Below are positions 18,540 to 27,731 of a stretch of 64,000 bases of DNA, one piece after another. Position numbers and translations under genes: made by a program. The first letter of the stretch is position 1. Each line of letters starts with the position of its first letter. Source of the stretch: an uncultured Opitutaceae bacterium (GTDB lineage: Bacteria; Verrucomicrobiota; Verrucomicrobiia; Opitutales; Opitutaceae); the NCBI GenBank assembly GCA_937958045.1, contig CALFXL010000071.1:1-64000 (forward strand), read 5' to 3'. The notes beneath the pieces were generated by a model. It worked only from the letters and a program-made list of their open reading frames with translations, was not told where the DNA came from and searched no databases.

Positions 18540-19907
18540 ATGGCGTCCGTGTATCCAGATTCTCATTACGCCACCGGTTATGCCTCGGATGTCGCGGAAG
18601 AAACGGCGCCGATCGCGGCGACGCCCTATTGGCTGCATCCGTTTTTCCTCGTCGTCTGCTGCCTGGGGCTTCCCGCCCTCGTCACCTACCTGCTTCCCGC
18701 AGCGGTGTTTGAAAGCGAGTGGCACACGCCGAAGGTATATGACACGGAAAACGCGCTGAGCATAGCCTACGCGATCGCCGCGTTCGCAGCGGGCATGCTC
18801 GTGTGCTGGTTCTGGAAACAACACTCCGCACGCAGCGGCTACGTCGGGGAGGAGTTTCCCGGTTTGCTCGTGCGCGGCGACTGGATGCGCGGCGTGTTTT
18901 TTGTGTGCGCCGGACTCACGTTGATGGGATCGGCGGTGTGGGCGATTTATTCCGCGCAACAAGGCGTGGGGCTTGGCGATGCGGTCGCCGCACTGCGCGG
19001 CGATCCCGAAGCGGTGATGCGCATTCGCGCGAAAGCCGCGACGATCCCCGGCATCACCACGTTGACGCAAATGGGCATGGCCGCGTCGATTCTCGCCGGG
19101 TTGCTGTGGTTCCGCGACAACGCGTTTACGGTGCGCGGCCTCTTCATCGTCATCGTGATCGCGGCGTTCTTGCGCGCATTTTTGCGCGCCGAGCGGCTCG
19201 CGTTCATCGAGGTGATCGTGCCGTTCGGCGTCGCGCTGTTGCCCTCGCTCATCGCGCGTTGGCGCAGCGTGGCATTCCGTATGTTGCTTTGGTTCGTACC
19301 GCTGATCGCGGTGGTGGCGTTGATCGCCTTTTTTATCATCGCCGAAGCGGGACGCTCCTACGCGTCGAAACGCGAAGCAGGTCTGGAACGCGGCGCGGTG
19401 GACTACGGTGCGAATCGCATTGGCGGCTATTACGGCACCGCGCTCAACAACGGCGCCTTTCTCCTCGATACACTTCCACCCGCGCGCATGCCCTACTTCA
19501 CGCTCGAGTGGTTTTGGAAGTTTCCAGGACTGCCATTTATCGATGGGCGCGAGATGACCGGCTTCAATTCCGATCAACTCTACGCGTCGCTCGCGAGCGA
19601 CATGAACATCGAGTTCAACAACACGTCGGGCATCTTCTGCTACGAATACGATTTCGGGCGCACCGGCCTCGTGGTTGTCGCATTTTTCTGTGGAGCGGCC
19701 GCGTTTTTAGTCTTTCGCAGCTACCGCCGCGGCGGCGGCGCAGGACTCATTTTTTATCCGATTTGTGTGCTAGCGTTTATGGAGCTCGCGCGAATCCCTT
19801 ACCTCACGAGCAAGCGCGCTTTCGCCTCCGTCGCCGTGCTGCTCGCGCTCGTAGCATTTGATAAGCTTTTGCGAATATCCGCCCAAATGAAATCACGCAT
19901 TTATTAA
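18540..19907 (+). CDS. Wzy-like O-antigen/EPS repeat-unit polymerase
   Basis: This 455-residue integral membrane protein has around ten hydrophobic segments (for example FFLVVCCLGLPALVTYLL and LFIVIVIAAFLRAFL). A large loop between late spans carries the stretch MTGFNSDQLYASLASDMN. The layout matches oligosaccharide repeat-unit polymerases, which vary greatly in sequence and are named mainly by topology and context. It follows the acetyltransferase by three bases. The two other polymerase/ligase-type proteins (24371 and 36067) are of a different subgroup, so this one is the best Wzy candidate of the plus-strand cluster. Confidence 0.7.
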   Translation: MASVYPDSHYATGYASDVAEETAPIAATPYWLHPFFLVVCCLGLPALVTYLLPAAVFESEWHTPKVYDTENALSIAYAIAAFAAGMLVCWFWKQHSARSGYVGEEFPGLLVRGDWMRGVFFVCAGLTLMGSAVWAIYSAQQGVGLGDAVAALRGDPEAVMRIRAKAATIPGITTLTQMGMAASILAGLLWFRDNAFTVRGLFIVIVIAAFLRAFLRAERLAFIEVIVPFGVALLPSLIARWRSVAFRMLLWFVPLIAVVALIAFFIIAEAGRSYASKREAGLERGAVDYGANRIGGYYGTALNNGAFLLDTLPPARMPYFTLEWFWKFPGLPFIDGREMTGFNSDQLYASLASDMNIEFNNTSGIFCYEYDFGRTGLVVVAFFCGAAAFLVFRSYRRGGGAGLIFYPICVLAFMELARIPYLTSKRAFASVAVLLALVAFDKLLRISAQMKSRIY

Positions 19908-19937
19908 ACACGCACGCGTCCGATTCGATGCGCTGCA

Positions 19938-21434
19938 ATGTCAGTAACCGCATCCTCCCAATCGGCAATCCAACTGGTCTTCCCTGGCCAACTCATCAGC
20001 CGCATCGCCTTGATTTTAATTACGCTCATGCTCCTCGTATCCGAAGCGCGTCCGCAAACGATCCAACCTTGGATCAACGTACGCGACTACGGCGCCGTGG
20101 GTGACGGCGTCGCCGATGATACGCAGGCACTTCTGTCCTCCATCGCCGCCGCGCGAGCGACGTTTCCACGCTCGGCCGTGTATATTCCGGCCGGCACCTA
20201 TCGCTATACGCGCATGATCAAGGTCGATGGACTCATGGTGTACGGCGAAGGCGCCGATCGTTCCATTCTGCTCGCGGCCAATCCCGGCCAATCGTCGTGG
20301 ATCCTCACGGGCAGCGCGCCCAAAATGGTCGATGTCCGTATCCGTACGGCCAATACACAAACCGCGCGCAACACGCGCGCCGACGCCACCGGCATCGATG
20401 TCGTCGACGCGACCAACTTCGCCATTCAGCGCGTTCACATCGGTCCGGTCGCTTCGGCCGGCATCCTCGTCCGCCGTTCACGCGGTACATCGTCTTCACC
20501 GGCGATCATCCGCGACTGCACTGTGCAGCAAACGATGGCCGATGGCATCCACCTCACCGAAGGCTCCGAATGGATTAACGTAACCCAAAACGAAGTCTTC
20601 CAGACTGGCGACGACTTCATCGCGGTGGTCTCCTACCGCTGGAACACTCGTACGACGCGCAACGTCACGATCACGAAAAACGTTGTTTCCAATCAGCACC
20701 ACGGCCGCGGTATTTCCGTCGTCGGCGGTGAAAAGATTACGATTGATTCCAACATCATCGAAAAAAGCAGCGGAGCCGGCATCTATCTCGCTTCCGAGAC
20801 GAGCTACGACACCTACGGTGTCTCCGACATCGTCGTGCGCGACAACAACCTCTACGATGTCGCCTTCGGCAATCCGGCGCATGGCGGCATTCATATGAGC
20901 GGCCGCGCGCCGACCAATGGCTCCTCTAACGAGGTCGCCAACGTCACGCTGCAAGGCAACCGCGTCAGCAACGCCGCCGGCAACGGCGTCGTCTTCGGCA
21001 CCTACTCGCGCGCCATCACCTTTGAAGGCAACGAGGTCAACAAGGCCGCACGCAACGGGCTCATCCTCTCCGCGCGCACGAGCGACATCGCCATCATCGC
21101 CCGCAATGGCGATCGCAACGTCGTTCGCGATGTCGGCGAATACGGCATCTATGTGAAGCCCGAAGGCTCCTCCGGCTCGCTGCGCATCTCCGGCGTGTTG
21201 CTGCAAAATCTAAACACGCTCAACCGCGCGTATGTCGATGCGATCAACATCGAACGCAACAGCACCTTCAATTCGATCGATCTCGAAAACATCCGTCTCG
21301 AGCAGGCGCCCGAGAAAAAAATCGAGCGCTTCATCGAAAGCGCTTCGCCCATCAACAACGCCATCGGCAACTCCGCCAATCGTCCCCTCAACAGCATCCT
21401 CACCGTACTTCCGGTGAACTGTCCTTTGCCTTGA
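19938..21434 (+). CDS. Secreted right-handed beta-helix protein, pectate-lyase-3 type
   Basis: This 498-residue protein has an N-terminal membrane/signal segment (LISRIALILITLMLLVSEA) and then the pectate lyase superfamily opening INVRDYGAVGDGVADDTQAL. The rest is a series of beta-helix coils (repeated NxI/V-type turns such as ITIDSNIIEKSSGAGIYL). It should act in the periplasm or outside the cell, and may be a polysaccharide lyase, a hydrolase or a mannuronan-epimerase-like enzyme acting on the nascent polymer. No catalytic set could be fixed by eye. It lies between the Wzy-like gene and a glycosyltransferase. Confidence 0.8.
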   Translation: MSVTASSQSAIQLVFPGQLISRIALILITLMLLVSEARPQTIQPWINVRDYGAVGDGVADDTQALLSSIAAARATFPRSAVYIPAGTYRYTRMIKVDGLMVYGEGADRSILLAANPGQSSWILTGSAPKMVDVRIRTANTQTARNTRADATGIDVVDATNFAIQRVHIGPVASAGILVRRSRGTSSSPAIIRDCTVQQTMADGIHLTEGSEWINVTQNEVFQTGDDFIAVVSYRWNTRTTRNVTITKNVVSNQHHGRGISVVGGEKITIDSNIIEKSSGAGIYLASETSYDTYGVSDIVVRDNNLYDVAFGNPAHGGIHMSGRAPTNGSSNEVANVTLQGNRVSNAAGNGVVFGTYSRAITFEGNEVNKAARNGLILSARTSDIAIIARNGDRNVVRDVGEYGIYVKPEGSSGSLRISGVLLQNLNTLNRAYVDAINIERNSTFNSIDLENIRLEQAPEKKIERFIESASPINNAIGNSANRPLNSILTVLPVNCPLP

Positions 21435-21437
21435 TTC

Positions 21438-22556
21438 ATGCCCACGCCCGCGTCGCTCTCGCCTCTTTCGCTCACTTTCAACATCCGGACGCTGCAAGCA
21501 GCGCAATCGGGAGTGCAGCGTTATGCGCGAGAACTCGACCGGCGTTGGGGTCCACACATCGCGCGTGTGCGTCCCGCGCATCAAGCGCAGGGCGTGCACG
21601 GACATATCTGGGAGCAATGCTTGCTCCCCGCTTATTGTCGCGGCCGGCTGTTGTTTTCGCCGGGCAACACCGGACCGCTCGCGTGTCGTGATCAGGTCGT
21701 CACCATTCACGACGCATCCACCTTCGATCATCCGGAGGCGTTCTCCGGCTTGTTCGGTCGTTGGTATCGCTGGCTGCTTCCGCGCCTCGCGCGTCGCGTG
21801 CGCGCGATCATCACCGTTTCTCAATTTTCACGCGAGCGTCTCAGCAAACGTCTCGGCATCTCTCCGGAAAAAATCGTCGTCATTCCCAACGGCGTCACGC
21901 CGCCGGTTCCACGTTCGGAAGAGTTGATCGCACAAGACGCTGAACAACTGCGCCTGCCGCCGCGCTTTCTTTTGTTCGTCGGCACGCAGGATCCGCGCAA
22001 AAATGTGCAGCGGCTTATCGAAGCGTTTTCTCGCGCGCGTCTTGGCGATATCGAACTGCTGCTCGCGGGCGGCGCGGACTCGCGATTGTTTCAATCCGAT
22101 GGACAAACCCTGTCCGTTCCACGCGTGCGCACGCTCGGTCGTGTGAGCGACACCGCGCTCGAAACACTCTACCGCCGCGCCGAGGGTTTTGTGTTCCCTT
22201 CGCTCTACGAAGGTTTCGGTTTGCCGCCGCTCGAGGCGATGGCGCGCGGCTGCCCCGTGCTTTCCTCAAACGCCACCTGTCTTCCAGAAATCTGCGGCCC
22301 GTCGTGGGAACAAAACGGAGCCTGTCTGTACTTTGCGCCCGATTCGACCGAGGCCATCACCGCCACGCTCGAACGCTTCTGTAATATTTCTGCGGATACA
22401 CGACAATCGATGATCGAGGCCGGCCGTCGGCACGCGGCTCGCTTCTCATGGGATCGCTGCGCGCAAGCCACGCTGAACGTCCTTCATCGTTACGCCGGTC
22501 TGCCGGTATCCGACGAAAGCACCACCACACCTTCATTGATCGCCAGTACCTCATGA
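21438..22556 (+). CDS. GT4 family glycosyltransferase
   Basis: This 372-residue GT-B enzyme has the donor-domain motifs of GT4: VIPNGVTPP, FLLFVGTQDPRKNVQRLIEA, and FVFPSLYEGFGLPPLEAMA with the E-x7-E-type motif, then GCPVLSSNATCLPEICG. The N-terminal VVTIHDASTFDHPEAF resembles mannosyltransferases of the WbdB/MtfB type. Sugar specificity is therefore only a guess. It is cytoplasmic or membrane-associated. It starts three bases after the beta-helix gene, and its stop overlaps the next start by four bases. Confidence 0.88.
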   Translation: MPTPASLSPLSLTFNIRTLQAAQSGVQRYARELDRRWGPHIARVRPAHQAQGVHGHIWEQCLLPAYCRGRLLFSPGNTGPLACRDQVVTIHDASTFDHPEAFSGLFGRWYRWLLPRLARRVRAIITVSQFSRERLSKRLGISPEKIVVIPNGVTPPVPRSEELIAQDAEQLRLPPRFLLFVGTQDPRKNVQRLIEAFSRARLGDIELLLAGGADSRLFQSDGQTLSVPRVRTLGRVSDTALETLYRRAEGFVFPSLYEGFGLPPLEAMARGCPVLSSNATCLPEICGPSWEQNGACLYFAPDSTEAITATLERFCNISADTRQSMIEAGRRHAARFSWDRCAQATLNVLHRYAGLPVSDESTTTPSLIASTS

Positions 22557-23782
22557 CTCACCGACTGGAAGCTTCGTCCTCCGAATCTGCGCTGCGGGTG
22601 CATCGTCCCCGCGCCTCGCACAATCGGCGGCATGAAGGTGTCTCGCTGGTGCATCACTGGATGGAGTTCTTTCGCGGCGGCGAAGCGGTGCTGGAACAGT
22701 TTTGCCTCCTGTTCCCCGACGCGCCGATTTCGGTGCTCGTCTACGACGAGAAGCATCTGCCGTCCACGCTGCTGTCTCACCGCTTTCACACGAGTTTCGT
22801 GCAAAAAATCCCCGTGCTTCGGCGTCACTTCCGCAAGCTGCTGCCGTTCTTTCCCGAGATCATTCGCAGTCTGCACATTCCGTCCGATACACGCTTCGTG
22901 CTCAGCAGCGATGCGAGCCTGGTGAAAGGCGTGAGCATTCCCGAGGGCGCGGTGCATGTGTGCTACTGTCATTCGCCGCCGCGCTATCTGTGGGGAATGG
23001 AAGAGGCGTATCTCGAATCGTCGTCGCACACGAATCCCGTTGGACGATTTTTATTCTCCGCCGCGCTTCCTCGCCTTCGCCAGTTCGATCGCCGCAAAGC
23101 GAGCCGCGTCGATCGCTTCATTGCCAATTCGCGCTGCGTACAGGAACGCATTCGTCGCTGCTACGATCGCGACTCCGCGGTCATTCACCCGCCGGTGAAT
23201 ATCGATCGCTTCAACGCGCTGCGACCGCGCGAAGATTTTTTCCTGATCGTCTCCGCGCTTGTGCCATACAAACGCATCGATCTCGCCGTCGATGCCTGCT
23301 CACGCCTCGGACGTCGTCTCGTGATCATCGGCACCGGTCCTGAAGAAGCCGACCTGCGCCGCCGTGCTGCGCCGTGCGTGGAGTTTCTCGGCTGGCAACC
23401 CGCCGAAGTCGTGCAGGACCGCTTCGAGCGTTGCCGCGCGTTCATTTTTCCCGGCATCGAAGATTTCGGAATCACGCCCTGCGAAGCACAGGCCGCCGGC
23501 GCGCCCGTGATCGCTTTTGGTGAAGGCGGCGCGCTCGAAACCGTGCAAGACGGCGAAACCGGACTCTTCTTCCGCGAGCAGACGGTCGAAAATCTCATGG
23601 ATGCACTGCAACGCTTCGAGCGCGCACCGGCCTTTTCAGCCGAACGCTGCCGCCGCAATGTCGAGCATCTCTGCCCTGCACGTTTTCGCGCCGAGATGCG
23701 CCGTTTTCTCGAAACCGAATTCCCGGATCTGTTCGAAGGCACGGTATGGCCTGCGGAAAGCCCGGCGATCGACGAACCGTGA
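22553..23782 (+). CDS. GT4 family glycosyltransferase (WbaZ-like)
   Basis: This 409-residue GT-B protein resembles WbaZ/MtfC-type mannosyltransferases: LVHHWMEFFRGGEAVLEQF at the start, CYCHSPPRYLWGMEEAYL in the acceptor domain, and FGITPCEAQAAGAPVIAFGEGG in the donor domain. The ATG at 22553 is chosen for the ATGA overlap with the previous stop. The frame is open upstream but lies within the preceding gene. It is coupled to the 21438 gene, so the two may add adjacent sugars of the same repeat. Confidence 0.87.
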   Translation: MTHRLEASSSESALRVHRPRASHNRRHEGVSLVHHWMEFFRGGEAVLEQFCLLFPDAPISVLVYDEKHLPSTLLSHRFHTSFVQKIPVLRRHFRKLLPFFPEIIRSLHIPSDTRFVLSSDASLVKGVSIPEGAVHVCYCHSPPRYLWGMEEAYLESSSHTNPVGRFLFSAALPRLRQFDRRKASRVDRFIANSRCVQERIRRCYDRDSAVIHPPVNIDRFNALRPREDFFLIVSALVPYKRIDLAVDACSRLGRRLVIIGTGPEEADLRRRAAPCVEFLGWQPAEVVQDRFERCRAFIFPGIEDFGITPCEAQAAGAPVIAFGEGGALETVQDGETGLFFREQTVENLMDALQRFERAPAFSAERCRRNVEHLCPARFRAEMRRFLETEFPDLFEGTVWPAESPAIDEP

Positions 23783-23795
23783 ACGTTCTTCGCGC

Positions 23796-24374
23796 ATGAT
23801 GACGCCCACCCACCACCGCCGCCACACCAACGCTTCTTCCCGGCGTGTATTCAATCGTGCACTACACGCGCGCGTGCGCCGTCGTCGCGAATATGCGCGT
23901 CCCGACAGTTTCCGGAAGATGCAGCTCTTCGCGGCGATTCTCGCGGTCTGCGGAATCGCCGCCGCCCTGGATCTTGCGCTCCGCCAATCAGGCATTCTCC
24001 AACTGGTCGAATGGTTGCCCGAACCCATCGCGCGTTGGGCCGACGCGCATGGGCGTTTCCGAAACTTTCCCGCGTTTTCCCTGCTGGCGCTCCCCTTCCT
24101 CTGTTTCGCGCGTCGCACGTGGACGCGTGCGATCATCACCGCGGCACTCGCCGTTTTCGCGACACTGTTGGAGCTCGCTCAATACTTCCGTCCGCAACGC
24201 TGGGTGGAGTGGCAGGATATCGCCTGGAGTTGCGCGGGCCTCGCGGTCGCGTGGTTGATATTTGAAGGCGGCGCCGCGCTTCTGCGCTGGCGTCAACGCG
24301 CCCAGGTGGCCGCGCACATCCGTCGACGCATACATCGAGGCCGCCCGCCCGCGGCACATCTTCCCTCGTCATGA
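23796..24374 (+). CDS. VanZ-like membrane protein
   Basis: This 192-residue protein has a basic N-terminal ~45 residues, then about four hydrophobic segments (MQLFAAILAVCGIAAAL; FPAFSLLALPFLCFA; IITAALAVFATLLELAQYF; IAWSCAGLAVAWLIF). The ELAQYF-x5-W-x8-A pattern with a following charged turn is typical of VanZ-like domains. Such proteins often occur in exopolysaccharide loci, but their role there is unknown. ATGATG at 23796 gives two possible adjacent starts. The stop overlaps the next start by four bases. Confidence 0.7.
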   Translation: MMTPTHHRRHTNASSRRVFNRALHARVRRRREYARPDSFRKMQLFAAILAVCGIAAALDLALRQSGILQLVEWLPEPIARWADAHGRFRNFPAFSLLALPFLCFARRTWTRAIITAALAVFATLLELAQYFRPQRWVEWQDIAWSCAGLAVAWLIFEGGAALLRWRQRAQVAAHIRRRIHRGRPPAAHLPSS

Positions 24375-25645
24375 GCTCCCGCGCTGTGCATTTCTTCGAC
24401 ACATCCGACCCCGCGAGCTTCGCGTACGGTTGGTCGGAACCGCGGGACAACTCCCGCAGGGAAAGTTTCTGGTCGTGGGAAATGCTGCTGTGCATGTGCG
24501 TGGGGGTTTTCACGCCGTTTACGGTGAGAGCCGCGGGCAATCTCCCGATTGCGGAGTGGTTCCTCTTGGTCATCGCGGGCGTCGCGCTCGTCGTCCGTTT
24601 CAGTCGACGCAGCTGGCCCGACGGCGTCGCGAACAGTCGCATCTTTTTCGTCTTCCTCGCGCTGCAGACGATCGGCCTGCTTGCGTACATTTTTTCCGAT
24701 CTCTACCGCGACAGCGCGGCGCGCGATTATCTCCGCGGCTGGGCGCGCATGATTTTTGTCGCGATCGACCTTGTCGCCCTCGCCGCGCTCATCGGACTTT
24801 CGTGGCGGCGGCTGGTGATGATGAAGTTTGGCCTGATCTTCGGACTCGCCGCGGAAGCGATGATCTTCGGTCCGCTTTATGGCGCCTGGTGGAAATTCGG
24901 CTTCGCCATGCCCGCGACTTTGCTCGGGTTGATTCTTGTCGGACAACGCAGCCGGTGGATCGCCTGCGCGGTGGCAATCGGTCTCGGTGTGCTCAACTTC
25001 GCGCTCGATTACCGCAGTCTCGGCGCCGAGTGCTTCATCGTCGCGACCGCCCTGCACCTGCCGCGCATGAACGCAGGCGGGCGCGCTTTCAGTCTCGCAC
25101 TCATCGTCGTGGCCGCGAGCTACACGATGTTCAGCGTGTTTCATGAAAAGTCCGACGCGACGTTTGCCGCCCGCCACGAATCCGACGCCGAGCGTCGCGC
25201 GATGGTGGAATCTGCCGCCGAAGCCTTCCTCGAATCGCCGCTTATCGGGCACGGTTCATGGTTCAGTAATACGCGCATGATTCAGCGCATCGAGGAGCGA
25301 AAGATCGACCTCAAGGAAGGCTTCCGTGGATACACCGAGGAGCAGGAGGAAGTGCTGACCGTGCACTCGCAACTGCTCACCGCGCTGGCCGAGGGCGGGT
25401 TCTTCGGCGCGTCATTCTTTTTTGGATACGCGCTGATGCTCGCGTGGGCGTTGCTGTATGTGTTGCGCACAGAACGGCCGCACCAAGCGCTGGTGATTTT
25501 CCTGCTCGTCGAGGCCATCTGGAATCTCGCGATGACGCCTTTCTCCGGTCCGAAACGCGTCGAGATCGCCGCCGCCGCCGTGCTGGCGTTGATGCTCTGG
25601 CAGGAGAGTCGCGGCCGGCTTTATTGGAGGCAAGAAATCGCATGA
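24371..25645 (+). CDS. O-antigen ligase/polymerase family membrane protein, plus-strand copy
   Basis: This 424-residue protein has about ten membrane spans and the WaaL/Wzy_C-type signature near the C-terminus: LIGHGSWF, then a loop ending in VHSQLLTALAEGGFFGASFF, where the conserved His sits. Members either polymerise repeat units or ligate polymer to a lipid or protein. It is paralogous to the 36067 protein (shared GHGSW, His-containing loop, FW-type spans and a late FSGPKRVE/FSTQSRLF block). It is coupled to the VanZ gene before it and the GT2 gene after it. Confidence 0.8.
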   Translation: MSSRAVHFFDTSDPASFAYGWSEPRDNSRRESFWSWEMLLCMCVGVFTPFTVRAAGNLPIAEWFLLVIAGVALVVRFSRRSWPDGVANSRIFFVFLALQTIGLLAYIFSDLYRDSAARDYLRGWARMIFVAIDLVALAALIGLSWRRLVMMKFGLIFGLAAEAMIFGPLYGAWWKFGFAMPATLLGLILVGQRSRWIACAVAIGLGVLNFALDYRSLGAECFIVATALHLPRMNAGGRAFSLALIVVAASYTMFSVFHEKSDATFAARHESDAERRAMVESAAEAFLESPLIGHGSWFSNTRMIQRIEERKIDLKEGFRGYTEEQEEVLTVHSQLLTALAEGGFFGASFFFGYALMLAWALLYVLRTERPHQALVIFLLVEAIWNLAMTPFSGPKRVEIAAAAVLALMLWQESRGRLYWRQEIA

Positions 25646-26475
25646 AAACGCCCGCGCTGCTCGTCGTCACTCCCACGCTCGGCGAATCGCCGTGGCTATC
25701 GCGCACGGTCGAGAGTGTGGCGCATTATGCGGGCGCGAACACGCGTCATATCCTCGTCGCGCCGGAATCTCGCGCGGACGAACTGCACGCGCGTTTCCCG
25801 CACTGTATCATCGTCGCTGATCGCGTGCGTCGCGGCGTTTATCCCGCGATCAATCAAGGTATCGCCGCCGCCCTCGCAGAATCGTGGGAATACTTTACGT
25901 GGCTCAACGACGACGATGCGTTTGCTCCGGGTTTCAGTCGTCATCTCGCTCGCGCGCTTTTGTGCGATCCCGAAGAAAACATCTGGTTCTACGGCGGTGT
26001 TCGTCTGCGCGGTCCGAGCGATGAAAATCTCGGGCATCTGCCTATCGCACGTTTCACGAACGACATCGTTCCGCTGGCGGAGGCCGGCATCAATCCGCTC
26101 AACCAACAAGGCATGCTCGTGCCTCGTCCGGCGCTGATGCAGCTCGGCAATATTCGCGAAGATCTGCGTATCTGCGGCGATGTGGATTTCTGGCTCCGCG
26201 GTCTGCGCGATGGCGCGCGTTTCCGTTTAACCGGCGCGACCGTCGCGGAATTTCGTCTGCGCAAGGGACAAATCTCCGGCGACGTCGAAGCGCATCGTCG
26301 TGAGTTCGCACGCGCGGTCGCAGGCGTTTTTGCCGGCCGCAGCGGTCCGCTTCGGCGCGCCCTCGCACGCACACGTTTTCGCGCAGGCAATGCTTTCGTT
26401 TACCTGGAACGGATACGCCGCTGCGGTTGGCGCGGCGGCTTTGACATGCTGGCGGACCCCGCGCCCGAATCATGA
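25642..26475 (+). CDS. GT2 family glycosyltransferase
   Basis: This 277-residue GT-A protein has an N-terminal LLVVTPTLGESPWLSRTVESV, then WEYFTWLNDDDAFAPGF, in which the DDD is the metal/nucleotide-sugar site. DLRICGDVDFWLRGL is the usual acceptor-side ED-type motif. The ATG at 25642 overlaps the previous stop; a GGAGG at 25626-25630 lies 11 bases upstream, which is longer than normal spacing. It is cytoplasmic and probably inverting, as are most GT2 enzymes. Confidence 0.87.
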   Translation: MKTPALLVVTPTLGESPWLSRTVESVAHYAGANTRHILVAPESRADELHARFPHCIIVADRVRRGVYPAINQGIAAALAESWEYFTWLNDDDAFAPGFSRHLARALLCDPEENIWFYGGVRLRGPSDENLGHLPIARFTNDIVPLAEAGINPLNQQGMLVPRPALMQLGNIREDLRICGDVDFWLRGLRDGARFRLTGATVAEFRLRKGQISGDVEAHRREFARAVAGVFAGRSGPLRRALARTRFRAGNAFVYLERIRRCGWRGGFDMLADPAPES

Positions 26476-27731
26476 ACGTCGCCCCGCCCAAGGATCCGCT
26501 CGACGTCATCGTCGCCAACGATTTCGCCCACATCCGCGGCGGTTCGGACCGCGCGGCGTTGGAAGGCGCGGTCGGCCTCGCGCAGGCCGGTCATCGCGTG
26601 CTCCTTTTTACCGCCGTCGGCCCGATGGCGGATTCATTGCGCGAGGTTCCCAATCTCGAAGTCGTCTGTCTCGGCACGAGCGACATCCTCGCCGATCACA
26701 GCCGCGCGCGCGCCGCGTTGCATGGCATGTGGAACGCTCCGGTGGCGCGCCAGCTCCGCGAGATACTTTCTTCCCGAGATCCGTCGCGCACGGTCGTGCA
26801 TGTACACGGCTACACGAAAGCGTTATCGATGGCGGTGCCTCATGCGGCCGCGAGCGCGGGCTTTCGCGTCGTGTTGTCGTTGCACGACTACTTCCTCGCC
26901 TGCCCCAACGGCGCTTACTTTCTCCATCCGCATCTCGAGCCGTGTTCATTGCGGCCGCTCGGCGTGAGTTGTTTCACCTGCCAGTGCGATGCGCGCCGCT
27001 ACACGCACAAGCTCTGGCGCTTCGCGCGCACGTGGGTGCAAAACCGCCTCGTCGATCTGCCGCATCGTCTCGCGCACGTGATCGCCGTTTCGGAAAAATG
27101 CCGGCACACCGCCCGCACATTGCTGCCGAGTTCGGTGCCCATCACAACGGTGCCGTATCCAGTCGATGCCGTTTACGACGAGCCACTCGATGTCGCTCGT
27201 AATCACGCGTTCGTTTTTGTGGGACGACTTGAGCGCAACAAAGGTCCGCACTTGTTCGCGCGCGCAGCCGCGCGTCTCGGCGTGGAAGCGGTGTTCTGCG
27301 GCAAAGGTCCCGCCGAAGCCGAGATTCGCGCGCTTTATCCGCAAGCGCGCATCACTGGCTGGCTCGATCGCGATGCATTGCGCGCTGAGGTCGCCAAAGC
27401 CCGCGCCGTCGTTTTCCCGTCGTTATGGGCCGAAACGTTTGGCCTCGTGGTGGCCGAGTCCCTTGCGCGCGGCGTGCCGGTGATCGCTTCCCGCGAAACG
27501 GCCGCCGCCGATCAGATCGCCGATGGTCATAATGGACTGCTCTTCGCCCGAGGATCTGTCGACGAACTCGCGCGCTGTCTCGAACAAATGCGCGATGCCT
27601 CGACGGCCGCGCGACTCGGTGCCACCGCCCACGCGCTTTGGTGGGAACAACCGCTCACACTTGCGCATCATGTCGCCGGCCTCGAAGAGGTTTATACCCG
27701 CGTCCTCAGCCCTGCCGCCGTCACCGCATGA
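26472..27731 (+). CDS. GT4 family glycosyltransferase
   Basis: This 419-residue GT-B protein has FAHIRGGSDRAALEGAVGLAQAGH at the N-terminus and LSLHDYFLACPNGAYF, common in GT4 enzymes of capsule loci. The donor domain reads FVFVGRLERNKGPHLFARAA and then SLWAETFGLVVAESLARGVP. A short cysteine-containing region (SCFTCQCDARR, about residues 164-174) follows the LHDYF block and resembles the Cys-rich insert seen in some GT4 proteins. Both ends overlap their neighbours by four bases. Confidence 0.88.
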   Translation: MNVAPPKDPLDVIVANDFAHIRGGSDRAALEGAVGLAQAGHRVLLFTAVGPMADSLREVPNLEVVCLGTSDILADHSRARAALHGMWNAPVARQLREILSSRDPSRTVVHVHGYTKALSMAVPHAAASAGFRVVLSLHDYFLACPNGAYFLHPHLEPCSLRPLGVSCFTCQCDARRYTHKLWRFARTWVQNRLVDLPHRLAHVIAVSEKCRHTARTLLPSSVPITTVPYPVDAVYDEPLDVARNHAFVFVGRLERNKGPHLFARAAARLGVEAVFCGKGPAEAEIRALYPQARITGWLDRDALRAEVAKARAVVFPSLWAETFGLVVAESLARGVPVIASRETAAADQIADGHNGLLFARGSVDELARCLEQMRDASTAARLGATAHALWWEQPLTLAHHVAGLEEVYTRVLSPAAVTA

